From an uncultured bacterium (GTDB lineage Bacteria; Bacteroidota; Rhodothermia; Rhodothermales; Rubricoccaceae): a DNA stretch of 64,000 nt. A program made the position numbers and the translations under genes. The stretch spans positions 62,001-126,000 of the forward strand of contig CANLSR010000006.1 in the NCBI GenBank assembly GCA_947493945.1. Direction: 5' to 3'. The notes beneath the pieces are model-generated. The model saw nothing but the letters and a program-made list of their open reading frames with translations, was not told the origin of the DNA and made no database searches. Below are positions 54,669 through 63,400 of this stretch, one piece after another (the stretch's first letter is position 1; every line of letters begins with the position of its first letter).

Positions 54669-55682
54669 CTAGCTCACGCCCGCGCTCATCTCCAGCATCC
54701 GGTCGATGGGCAGGCGCGCCCGCTGGCGGATCTCCTCGTCCATGGTCAGCTCCGGCTGGCCGTGCTTGAGGCACAGGTATAGCTTTTCCAGCGTGTTGAG
54801 CTTCATGTGCGGGCAGTCGTTGCAGGCGCAGCCGTTGTCGGGCGGCGCAGCCACGAACGTCTTGCCCGGGTTGTCCTTCTGCATCTGGTGCAGGATGCCC
54901 GACTCGGTCGCCACGATAAACGTGTCGGCCGTCGACTCGGCCGCGAACCGGCGGATCGACGACGTGCTGCCCACGTGGTCCGCCAGCCGCAGCACCGGCT
55001 CCTCGCACTCGGGGTGGGCCAGGACCGGCGCGCCCGGGTAGCGGCCCTTGAGGCGCGCCAGCTTCTGCTCCGAAAAGATCTCGTGGACGATGCAGGCCCC
55101 CTGCCACAGCACCATGTCGCGGCCGGTCTGCCCGATCAGCCAGCGGCCCAAGTTGCGGTCCGGCGCGAAGATGATGGGCTGGTCGGCCGGGACCTGGCGG
55201 ACGATGTGCTCGGCGTTGGACGAGGTGCAGATGATGTCCGTCTGGGCCTTGATCGCCGCCGAGCAGTTGATGTAGCTGATGACGATGTGGTCCGGATGCT
55301 GGGCGCGGAAGGCCGCGAACTCGTCGGGCGGGCACGAGTCGGCGAGGGAGCAGCCGGCGTGCAAGTCCGGCAGCAGGACCGTCTTGGTCGGGTTCAGGAT
55401 CTTGGCCGTCTCCGCCATAAAGTGGACGCCGGCGAACACGATGGTGTCGGCGTCGGTCTCCTGGGCCTCGCGCGCCAGCCCCAGGCTGTCGCCGATGTAG
55501 TCGGCCACGTCCTGGATGTCGGGCTCCTGGTAGTAGTGGGCCAAAATGACGGCGTTTTTCTCCTCTTTGAGCCGGTCGATCTCGTCGAACAGGTCCAGCG
55601 TCGGGTCCACCTCGTCGTGGACGAACCCGAGTCGGGCGATGGCGGCCGGGTCGAGCGTGGGCAGGGTCAGGGTCTCGGTCAT
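54669..55682 (-). CDS. nadA: Quinolinate synthase
   Basis: 337 residues. NadA condenses iminoaspartate with dihydroxyacetone phosphate to give quinolinate for NAD synthesis. The three [4Fe-4S] cysteines are in [22 protein letters not shown] and [10 protein letters not shown]. Other motifs are [53 protein letters not shown] and [17 protein letters not shown] 55682 is the family start ([20 protein letters not shown]). The reading frame has no stop between here and the truncated module copy that begins at 56420, so an N-terminally extended fusion is formally possible. Confidence 0.94.
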   Translation of the reverse strand: MTETLTLPTLDPAAIARLGFVHDEVDPTLDLFDEIDRLKEEKNAVILAHYYQEPDIQDVADYIGDSLGLAREAQETDADTIVFAGVHFMAETAKILNPTKTVLLPDLHAGCSLADSCPPDEFAAFRAQHPDHIVISYINCSAAIKAQTDIICTSSNAEHIVRQVPADQPIIFAPDRNLGRWLIGQTGRDMVLWQGACIVHEIFSEQKLARLKGRYPGAPVLAHPECEEPVLRLADHVGSTSSIRRFAAESTADTFIVATESGILHQMQKDNPGKTFVAAPPDNGCACNDCPHMKLNTLEKLYLCLKHGQPELTMDEEIRQRARLPIDRMLEMSAGVS

Positions 55683-56420
55683 CGCAGCGGGGGCGGTGGA
55701 GCGTGGCCTACGAACGCGGCAGGTCTGGGGATTCGGGCGCGGCCGGCTAGCTGGCGCTGGCTCCGCCGGCCTGTTGGTTGTCCCTGGCGGGGTGGCGGTC
55801 GCCGTCGGACGCGAGGTGGGGGCCAACTGGAAGAGAGGGCGGGGTGGAGGCGCCAGCGGCTGGCGCGCCCCGGCGGCGAGCTCGTCGCGGGCGGTGGTGG
55901 CGAGGGCGGCCGGGAGCACGAGCCACCCGTCGCCGAGGTAGACGGGCAGCTCGTGGGCGGGGCGGCCGCTGCGGTCGGTCGGACCGGTCGGCGTCGACGG
56001 CGCCCAGCTGGCGGCCAGCGCCCGCGGGTCGGCGTCGGAGGGAAGCGGCTCGCCCTCACGCCGGACAGTGTAGGCGAAACCGCCGTCGGCGACCTCGGCG
56101 AAATGGACCGCGCAACGAATGTCTGCACGACCAGCCAAGCCCAGTACAGCGGCGTTTTGGATGGCCCCCGAGACGGCGATGGTTCCGGCCTCGGGGACGT
56201 ACTCCGGGCGGACGTAGAGGACCACCCGGAGCGCGCCATCGACCTCGACCACGGCCACGCGGACGGGGAACGTGTACGCCGTGCGGACCATGGCGGCGGT
56301 CTGGCCGCCGCCGCGCCCGTCGGCCGCTTTCGCCTCCAGGAACAGGCCCTCGGCCCGCGGCACCGACCGCCGGGCCTCCCATCGAGACTCGCTCGCCGCC
56401 GCGCTGGCGGTCCCCGTCAC
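55683..56420 (-). pseudogene. Detached effector C-terminal module, copy 3, stop lost and frame open into nadA
   Basis: From GTG 56420 (overlapping the TGA of the third lipoprotein gene as GTGA) the frame reads a short leader [13 protein letters not shown]. It then reads a close copy of the large effector from its residue about 899: [60 protein letters not shown] and [20 protein letters not shown]. This is the longer form of the module. After [12 protein letters not shown] similarity ends, and Pro/Thr/Arg-rich sequence continues without any stop into the nadA ATG at 55682. The usual module end (RFSVTGFAAFDPAVPFDPAP) is absent. The copy is therefore 3'-truncated by deletion or rearrangement at the edge of the array. 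Confidence 0.75.
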
Positions 56421-57409
56421 AGGTTCGTCCGGACCACGCGAAGCTCGCCGTCCACCTGCCCCACATACACCCCACGGAACGGTCCGCGCTCGGGCTTCTG
56501 AAGGAGACCTTCTGCGTCGTCCCGGTACAACTCCCACACTCGACCGTCAGCCCACGAGCGCAACTTGACATCCGACGCCTGGAATAAAACTGGATCATCG
56601 AGGACGACAGAGTCCCAGTTTCCCTCCTCATACTCCTCTCGGGACATGTGATGCCGAGATGTCTGGTAGCGGTCTTCCCGGGAAGGCTCGAAGGCCCCCC
56701 ACAATGCCATCGTGTCGCGCTCGGCGTTGAGCCGCAGCAGCTCAACGGCGTAGGCCCTCAGCCGCGCCGAGTCGGCCGGCGTGCCGGCGATCACCGGCGC
56801 CTCCCGGACCACGGCGTCGAAGGCCGGCTCCCCGTCGGCCGGCCGGCCGTCGGCGCCAGCGGGACGCTCGAACGAGGTCGCGACCCGGACCGGGTGGGCC
56901 TCGGCCCACGCCCGCGCCGAGTCGACCGCCGCCGGCCCCCACTCATCCCACCGCGCCTGGAGATCTGTCGTCCACGCGGCCACCACCGAGTCGACGTGGG
57001 CCGCCGAGCGCTCGGTCCCCGGCACAACCGAGCCGTCGGGGGCGCAGACCCACAGCCGCAGGCGCGCTGGGCCGACCGCCGGCCCGTCGCCGGTGTCGGA
57101 GACGGTCGGGACCACCTCGACGGCCACCTCGTTCCGGCCCGACACGAGCGCCGGCGTTAGCCGCGTCCCGAGCCCGGTGCCGAGGGCGATCTGGGCGGTG
57201 AACCCGAGCCCCTTCCACACGGGCAGCCCGTTCGCGAGCACGCGGGCGTCCCCGATCACGTCGTCGAGCGCGCCGCCGAGCGCGTACGCCCCGGCCAAGT
57301 CGCACGGGCCATCGGGGACGTCGGGGTGGGCCGAGGCGCGGTCGGGGCCGCAGGCGGCGAGCGCGACGAGCACGGCGGCGACGAGGAGCGCGGGGGCGGA
57401 GCGAGTCAC
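56417..57409 (-). CDS. Array lipoprotein 3 (candidate immunity protein)
   Basis: 330 residues from GTG 57409. Lipoprotein signal with [12 protein letters not shown]. It is paralogous to the lipoproteins at 57906-58964 and 59437-60450. Shared core: [60 protein letters not shown], and [20 protein letters not shown] followed by [17 protein letters not shown] segment at about 225-275 ([40 protein letters not shown]) differs from its paralogues. The end, [20 protein letters not shown] with [17 protein letters not shown], is shared again. It starts on the stop of module copy 2 (GTGA) and its stop overlaps copy 3. An immunity role is inferred from position after a module copy. Confidence 0.7.
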   Translation of the reverse strand: MTRSAPALLVAAVLVALAACGPDRASAHPDVPDGPCDLAGAYALGGALDDVIGDARVLANGLPVWKGLGFTAQIALGTGLGTRLTPALVSGRNEVAVEVVPTVSDTGDGPAVGPARLRLWVCAPDGSVVPGTERSAAHVDSVVAAWTTDLQARWDEWGPAAVDSARAWAEAHPVRVATSFERPAGADGRPADGEPAFDAVVREAPVIAGTPADSARLRAYAVELLRLNAERDTMALWGAFEPSREDRYQTSRHHMSREEYEEGNWDSVVLDDPVLFQASDVKLRSWADGRVWELYRDDAEGLLQKPERGPFRGVYVGQVDGELRVVRTNL

Positions 57410-57909
57410 GGGGCGTCGTCGGGGTGGGTGTAGCCCTCGGGCCGGCCGTGGACGAATTGGACGGCGGTGAAGTCCTCGTCCCGGGGCAGGGCGTCAGGAA
57501 CAACCGGGGCTGGGTCGAAGGGCACGGCCGGGTCGAAGGCGGCGAAGCCGGTGACCGAGAACCGCCCGCCGCGGAGCGCCGCCGCCAGCCCGTCGAGCTC
57601 CAGCCGCGTGCCCGGCCACACCTCGACGCCGTCGACGCCGACCGACGCCCGGTAGACGGCGAGCCCGCCCGAGAGCTCGTCGACGGCCCCGACCGCCTCG
57701 TCGGCGCTCGGGAAGCGGCCGGCCACCTGGCGGGCGCCGGCCCGGAGCCCGTCGCGGGCGGTGGTGGCGAGGGCGGCTGGGAGCACGGGCCACCCGTCGC
57801 CGAGGTAGACCGGCAACTCGTGGGCGATGTCGCGGCCGCGGTCGGTCGGGCCGGTCGGCGTCGACGGCGCCCAACTGGGGGAACTCGCCCCGCTGGCGGT
57901 GCCGGTCAC
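57406..57909 (-). CDS. Detached effector C-terminal module, copy 2
   Basis: 167 residues from GTG 57909, overlapping the lipoprotein-2 stop as GTGA. After the leader VTGTASGASSPS it matches the effector from residue about 1019 ([40 protein letters not shown]) to its end ([34 protein letters not shown]). The middle (VAGRFPSADEAVGAVDELSG, YRASVGVDGVEVWPGTRLEL) differs from the effector but is almost identical to copy 1. About 270 bases (57512 onward) repeat at 59046 onward with only a few changes. No signal peptide or start context of its own is seen. It may be a free-standing module or a reservoir for recombination into the effector. Confidence 0.7.
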   Translation of the reverse strand: MTGTASGASSPSWAPSTPTGPTDRGRDIAHELPVYLGDGWPVLPAALATTARDGLRAGARQVAGRFPSADEAVGAVDELSGGLAVYRASVGVDGVEVWPGTRLELDGLAAALRGGRFSVTGFAAFDPAVPFDPAPVVPDALPRDEDFTAVQFVHGRPEGYTHPDDAP

Positions 57910-58964
57910 AGGTTCGTTCGGACCACACGGAGTTCACCGTCGGGTCCTAAACCCACGTAGATCTCCTGGTATGGCCCGCGCGCCGGCCCTTGGAACAGGC
58001 CGTCGGCCCCGTCTCGGTACAGTTCCCACACCCGACCCCCAGCCCACGAACGCAGTCGAACGTCAGAAGCCTCAAATGGAACGGTGCCCGGTTCCCATTC
58101 AAACCAGCCTGTTCGATCTGTCGCCGCCGCCGTCCACGCCGAGTCGGAGACGGAACGGGTCGGAGGTGGAATACCTGCTAGAGCGTAAGCGTCGTTGATC
58201 GACTGGCGCACCTCCTTCCGAAGCGTGGTGTCGCGGGCTGCTGCCATATCACGGAGCTCGACGGCGTAGGCCCTGAGCCGCGCCGAGTCGGCTGGGGTGC
58301 CCCCGATCACCGGCGCCTCCCGGACCACCGCATCGAAGGCCGGCTCCCCGTCGGCCGGCCGGCCGTCGGCGCCAGCGGGACGGGTAAAGCTCGTCTCGAC
58401 CCGGACCGGGTGGCCCTCGGCCCACGCCCGCGCCGAGTCGGCCGCCGCCGGCCCCCAATCATCCCACCGCGCCTGGAGATCTGTCGTCCACGCGGCCACC
58501 ACCGAGTCGACGTGGGCCGCGTCGCGCTCGGTCCCCGGCACGACCGCGCCGTCGGGGGCGCAGACCCACAGCCGCAGCCGGACCGGGCCGACTGCCGGGC
58601 CGGTTCCAGCCTCGGAGACGGCCGGGACCACCTCGACGGCCGCCGTGTTCTCGCCCGACACCAACGCCGGCGTCAGGAACGTCTTCGGCGAGGCCCCAGG
58701 ACGGCGGTACCCGAAGACCGGGTCGCGGTGGAGGGGGAGCCCGTTGGCGAGCACGCTGAGCCGGCCGACGACGTTGAGCAGTTCGCCGTCGAGGGCGTAC
58801 TCCGCCGGCGTGACGGCTCGACCGTTCTCGAAGGTGACGCCGGCTGGAGACGCCCGGCCGCTGTTGCAGGCGGAGACGGGGGGGGCGTCGGTCGCATGAG
58901 CGTCCCCGTCGTGGCAAGCGACGAGCGCCAAAGCGCAGACGGCGGTTAGAACGCGGAACGTCAT
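57906..58964 (-). CDS. Array lipoprotein 2 (candidate immunity protein)
   Basis: 352 residues from ATG 58964, which overlaps the copy-1 module stop as ATGA. Lipobox in LTAVCALALVAC. The first 100 residues (SACNSGRASPAGVTFENGRA, YALDGELLNVVGRLSVLANG) are more divergent than in the other two. The core from residue 110 to 235 is nearly identical ([40 protein letters not shown]). The variable segment at about 236-298 (DMAAARDTTLRKEVRQSIND, GIPPPTRSVSDSAWTAAATD) is unlike its paralogues. The shared end is [20 protein letters not shown] and [13 protein letters not shown]. Lipoprotein location fits protection at the envelope; that role is inferred. Confidence 0.7.
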   Translation of the reverse strand: MTFRVLTAVCALALVACHDGDAHATDAPPVSACNSGRASPAGVTFENGRAVTPAEYALDGELLNVVGRLSVLANGLPLHRDPVFGYRRPGASPKTFLTPALVSGENTAAVEVVPAVSEAGTGPAVGPVRLRLWVCAPDGAVVPGTERDAAHVDSVVAAWTTDLQARWDDWGPAAADSARAWAEGHPVRVETSFTRPAGADGRPADGEPAFDAVVREAPVIGGTPADSARLRAYAVELRDMAAARDTTLRKEVRQSINDAYALAGIPPPTRSVSDSAWTAAATDRTGWFEWEPGTVPFEASDVRLRSWAGGRVWELYRDGADGLFQGPARGPYQEIYVGLGPDGELRVVRTNL

Positions 58965-59440
58965 CGGTCAGGGGCGGCGGAGCCGAAGTCTTCTATGGCG
59001 ACGAGGTCCTTGTCGGTGGGGCGAGTGTCAGGAACGACCGGGGCGGGGTCGAAGGGCACGGCCGGGTCGAAGGCGGCGAAGCCGGTGACCGAGAACCGCC
59101 CGCCGCGGAGCGCCGCCGCCAGCCCGTCGAGCTCCAGCCGCGTGCCCGGCCACACCTCGACGCCGTCGACGCCGACCGACGCCCGGTAGACGGCGAGCCC
59201 GCCCGAGAGCTCGTCGACGGCCCCGACCGCCTCGTCGGCGCTCGGGAAGCGGCCGGCCGCCTGGCAGGCGCCGGCCCGGAGCCCGTCGCGGGCGGTGGTG
59301 GCGAGGGCGGCCGGGAGCACGAGCCACCCGTGGCCTGGGTAGACGGGCAACTCGTGGGCGTCGCCGCCGCGGTCGGTCGGGCCGGTGGCCGTCGACGGCG
59401 CCCAGCCGAGAGACCGTGCCCCACTGGCGGCTCGCGTCAC
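58961..59440 (-). CDS. Detached effector C-terminal module, copy 1
   Basis: 159 residues from GTG 59440 on the lipoprotein-1 stop (GTGA). Leader VTRAASGARSLG, then WAPSTATGPTDRGGDAHELP as in the effector at residue about 1019. The middle is close to copy 2 (GRFPSADEAVGAVDELSGGL), followed by RFSVTGFAAFDPAVPFDPAP. The last residues (DLVAIEDFGSAAPDR) differ from both effector and copy 2. The leader is encoded over CCGCCAGTGGGG, a one-base variant of the CCGCCAGCGGGG motif. No export signal is seen. Confidence 0.7.
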   Translation of the reverse strand: MTRAASGARSLGWAPSTATGPTDRGGDAHELPVYPGHGWLVLPAALATTARDGLRAGACQAAGRFPSADEAVGAVDELSGGLAVYRASVGVDGVEVWPGTRLELDGLAAALRGGRFSVTGFAAFDPAVPFDPAPVVPDTRPTDKDLVAIEDFGSAAPDR

Positions 59441-60450
59441 AGGCCCACTCGAACGACCCGGAGCTCACCGTCGACCTCGCCCACGTAGATCTCTTGGTAG
59501 AGCCCCCGTCCCTCGTTCTGGATCAATCCCCCAGCCTCATTCCGGTAGAGCTCCCACACCCGGCCACCTGCCCACGACTGCAACTGGACGTCGGAAGCAT
59601 CAAACGGCGTCGGCTGCTCAAAGACCACAGCTTCACGGTTTCCCACTTCATAATCATCCCAAGACATTCCTGCCCCGAAAACGCCGCCAAGCACTTCCCA
59701 GTTGTCACTGATTGCCGGTTCGAACGCTCGCCACAGTGCGACTGTGTCGCGCTCGACGCTCATCCGCAGGAGCTCGACGGCGTAGGCCCTCAGCCGCGCC
59801 GAGTCGGCCGGGGTGCCCCCGATCACCGGCGCCTCCCGGACCACGGCGTCGAAGGCCGGCTCCCCGTCGGCCGGCCGGCCGTCGGCGCCAGCGGGACGGG
59901 TGAAGCTCGTCTCGACCCGGACCGGGTGGGCCTCGGCCCACGCCCGCGCCGAGTCGGCCGCCGCCGCGCCCCACGCCGCCCACCGGCTCTCCAACTCCGC
60001 CGTCCACGCGGCCACCACCGAGTCGACGTGGGCCGCCGAGCGCTCGGTCCCCGGCACGACCGCGCCGTCGGGGGCGCAGACCCACAGCCGCAGCCGGACC
60101 GGCCCGACCGCCGGGCCGGTTCCAGCCTCGGAGACGGCCGGGACCACCTCGACGGCCGCCGTGTTCTCCCCCGACACCAGCGCCGGCGTCAGCGTGGTGC
60201 CAAGGCTCCCGCCGAGCGCGTTCTGGGCGATGAACCCGTAGCCCTTCCACACGGGCAGCCCGTTCGCCAGCATGCGGACGTCCCCGATCACGTCGTCCCG
60301 CACGCCGCCGACGGCGTACTCTCCCGCCAAGTCGCACAGGGCGGTGCCTCGGGCTGAGGCGTCAGGGTGGGCCGAGGCGCCGTCGGGGCCGCAGGCGGCG
60401 AGCCCAGCGAGCCCAGCCAGCACGGCGGCGACGAGGGAGAGGCGGCTCAT
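59437..60450 (-). CDS. Array lipoprotein 1 (candidate immunity protein of the intact effector)
   Basis: 337 residues from ATG 60450, overlapping the effector stop as ATGA, so it is translationally coupled to the effector. Lipobox LAGLAGLAAC. N-terminal domain AGEYAVGGVRDDVIGDVRML with LPVWKGYGFIAQNALGGSLG, then the shared core ([40 protein letters not shown]). The variable segment at about 228-282 is MSVERDTVALWRAFEPAISD with GGVFGAGMSWDDYEVGNREA. The end is [20 protein letters not shown] and [16 protein letters not shown]. It is closer to lipoprotein 3 at both ends. Known immunity families show no resemblance that I recognise; the role is inferred from gene order, coupling and paralogy. Confidence 0.72.
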   Translation of the reverse strand: MSRLSLVAAVLAGLAGLAACGPDGASAHPDASARGTALCDLAGEYAVGGVRDDVIGDVRMLANGLPVWKGYGFIAQNALGGSLGTTLTPALVSGENTAAVEVVPAVSEAGTGPAVGPVRLRLWVCAPDGAVVPGTERSAAHVDSVVAAWTAELESRWAAWGAAAADSARAWAEAHPVRVETSFTRPAGADGRPADGEPAFDAVVREAPVIGGTPADSARLRAYAVELLRMSVERDTVALWRAFEPAISDNWEVLGGVFGAGMSWDDYEVGNREAVVFEQPTPFDASDVQLQSWAGGRVWELYRNEAGGLIQNEGRGLYQEIYVGEVDGELRVVRVGL

Positions 60451-63400
60451 CGGGCGTCCTGGGGATGGCGGTAGCCCTCGGGGCGACCGTGGATGTCCTG
60501 GGTGGCGATGAAGTCCTCGGTTCTAGGCCGGGCATCCGGGACGACCGGGGCCGGGTCGAAGGGCACGGCCGGGTCGAAGGCGGCGAACCCGGTGACGGAG
60601 AACCGCCCGCCGCCGAGCGCCGCGTCCAGCCCGTCGACGTCGAGCCGCGTGCCCGGCCACACCACCGCCTCGCCGAGCCCCAGCTCCGAACGGTGCGCCG
60701 CGACCCGCGCGGCCCACTCCCGCCCGGCCACCCGCCCGACGGCGTCGGCCACCGAGGGCAGCGCCGGCACCGGCGCGGCCGGCGACGACAGGGCTGGCCC
60801 CGAGGCTCCGAGGCCGGCCGGGACCACCGGCGTCGTCGGCCATTCGTCGCCAAGGTAGACGGGCAGCTCGTGGGCGGCGCCGCCGCGGTCGGTCGGGCCG
60901 GTGGCCGTCGACGGGGCCCAGCCAGCAGCCAGCGCTCGCGGGTCGGCGTTGGGGGGCAGCGGCTGACCCTCGGGCCGGACGGTGTAGCCGAAGCCGCTGC
61001 CGGAGCGCTCGGCGAAGTGGACTACGCAACGAATGTCTGCAGTGACACCGGCGAACGTCAAGTTCGCTATGGAGCCCGAGACGGCGATGGTTCCGGCCTC
61101 GGGCACGTACTCCGGGCGGACGTAGAGCACCACCCGGAGCGCGCCGCCCACTTCCACCACGGCCACGCGGACGGGGAACGTGTACGCCGTGCGGACCATG
61201 GCGCCGGTCTGGCCGCCGCCGCGCCCGTCGGCCGCTTTCGCCTCCAGGAACAGGCCCTCGGCCCGCGGCACCGACCGCCGGGCCTCCCACCCAGGGCGGG
61301 CCAGGTCCAGTACCCCGCTCGGCACGTCGCCGGCCGCCCCCCACACGCTCACGTCGCGGACCCACGGCGCCAGCGGGTCATCGGACAACTGCTCGGCGAG
61401 GAGCTGGGCGTTGCGGCGCCACAGGATCAGCGAGCCGAACGCATGCGCCATCACCCCGAGGGCCACCAGGACCCCCGCGACCGGCCCGCTGGCGACGACG
61501 GCCCCGACGCCCAACGCTCCACCCACGACGAGGCACGCCGTCCCCACCATCCCAACCTCGTCCCGGTCGGCGTAGCGCTGCGCCCCGACCCGGCGAATCT
61601 CCGCCACCTCGGCCTGAAACGCGAGCACGCCGGCTGCCACATCGAGCGCGGGACCGGCCCACCGGATCACGGCCGAGAGCCGCACCATCGGGCTGTCGCG
61701 CGCCGTCCCAAAGGCCTCCACCAGCCGGCCGATCTCGACGCCGATCTTGGCCGCGTCCAGGCCCTCTTGGGCCCCCACGTCGCCGGCCCGGATGGCCTCG
61801 TGGATCGAGATGCCCATCAGCCCCGCGTTCATCATGTTTAGCAGCGTGCCGGCCCCCTGCCACACGTCCAGGTCCACGGCGCGGTCGTACGTGACTTCCC
61901 AGACCTCCCAGCCAGCATACGTGGTCTTGTGCGAGGCCACGTAGTTTTTGCGGACCAGGCGCACGGGACCGGCCTTGTACGTCTGGACCTTGTCGCCCGC
62001 CTCCCAAGTCGTGAGCGGCCGCGTGCGGTCGAAGGGATCGGCAGACGGAGGGGGCGGGCCGCCAGCCGGAGCGTGTCCGAAAATGGACTCTGCAAACAGC
62101 GCCGTCGCGCGGGCCGAGGCGTCCAGGCCGCGGAGAGCGACCGGGTCGCTAAGCCTCTGAAGCCCGACCACCGCCGAGGCCGAGAACGCGAACAGCTTGG
62201 CCCGGAGCTTGGCGCCGCTCCGTGCGGCCGTGAACCAGAACTTGAAGGTCGAGCCGCCTAGCTTTTCCTCAGCTGTGGCCTCGTCAGGCACGACGAACGT
62301 GTCCAACGCCGCCTCAAGGTCCTCGAACGACTCGATGTTGGGTTGGACCTGCTGGAGCGCCCACGCGAACAGGCGCCCTCCCGATCCGGCCTGGGTCGCC
62401 GCGAGCAATCCATCGAACACCACTTCCGTGAGTGCCTCGGTGGTCTCGGTCGGGACGCTGCCCAGCGTTCCCGCGACGAGGTCGATGGACAACTCATGGA
62501 TGTGCCGGGTGGCGAGCCACGCCTCCAGCCGGGAGCCGGCCACCCCGGTGCGGCGCTTGAGAAAGGCGCCCTGCTGCTCCACCCCGTATCGGAAGTGGTC
62601 GAGCGTGGTCGAGGTCGTCGGTCGCCGCTCTCCGCTGGCGCCGCCGCTCCAAGCCTCGTCCATATCGAACCCGCCGGCCTCGCCCAGCCGCTCACACAGG
62701 TGGCTGCGGTGATGGTCGGAGTCGAAGCACATCGCCGAGAGCAAGCCCGCGTTCTGGAGCGCCGGGCCGGCAGCCTGCACCCAGGCCCCGTACTGCTCGG
62801 CCGCGATCCTCGCCTGGGCCGCCAACCGGGCCGTGACGCGCAGAGGGTCCGGGAGGAACCACCGCCAGACCCGATCCTCCGACACCCACCGGGCGTGTGG
62901 CGTGTGGAGCTCGTACGGAACGGTGTCGTCGGGATCTGTCTTCGTGACCGCCGAGCTCTCGTCGAACCCCAACGGCGTCAAGCCTGGCTCAACGCCCCGG
63001 CCCAGCTCCTCCACGAAGACGGCCCGCCGAGCCGAGGGGAGGGCGTAGGGTGCCACGTGGGCGTAGAGGCTCGACTCACGGTCGATGACCCATTCTGCGG
63101 AGAGCAGAACGTATGGGCTCGGCGTCCCGACCAGTTGCGGGGTGTCCTCTGGCGCTGCGTCGTCGGCGTAGACGTGGAACTGGTAGCGCCCATCGTCCTC
63201 GACTCGCCAGGCGCCCACGTGGGACGCTTCGAAGGCGCCCTCGCCGGTCGTCTCCTCCATACGTGAACGCCGGGCGACGTGGATCCAGGTCTCGGCTTGG
63301 TCGATGGCGTCGCGCGTCGCTTGCGGCACGCCGACCGTGTCGGCCGCCAGCCCGCCGGCTATCCAGGCCCGACGCTCATCCGCGACGGTCGTGATGGGCA

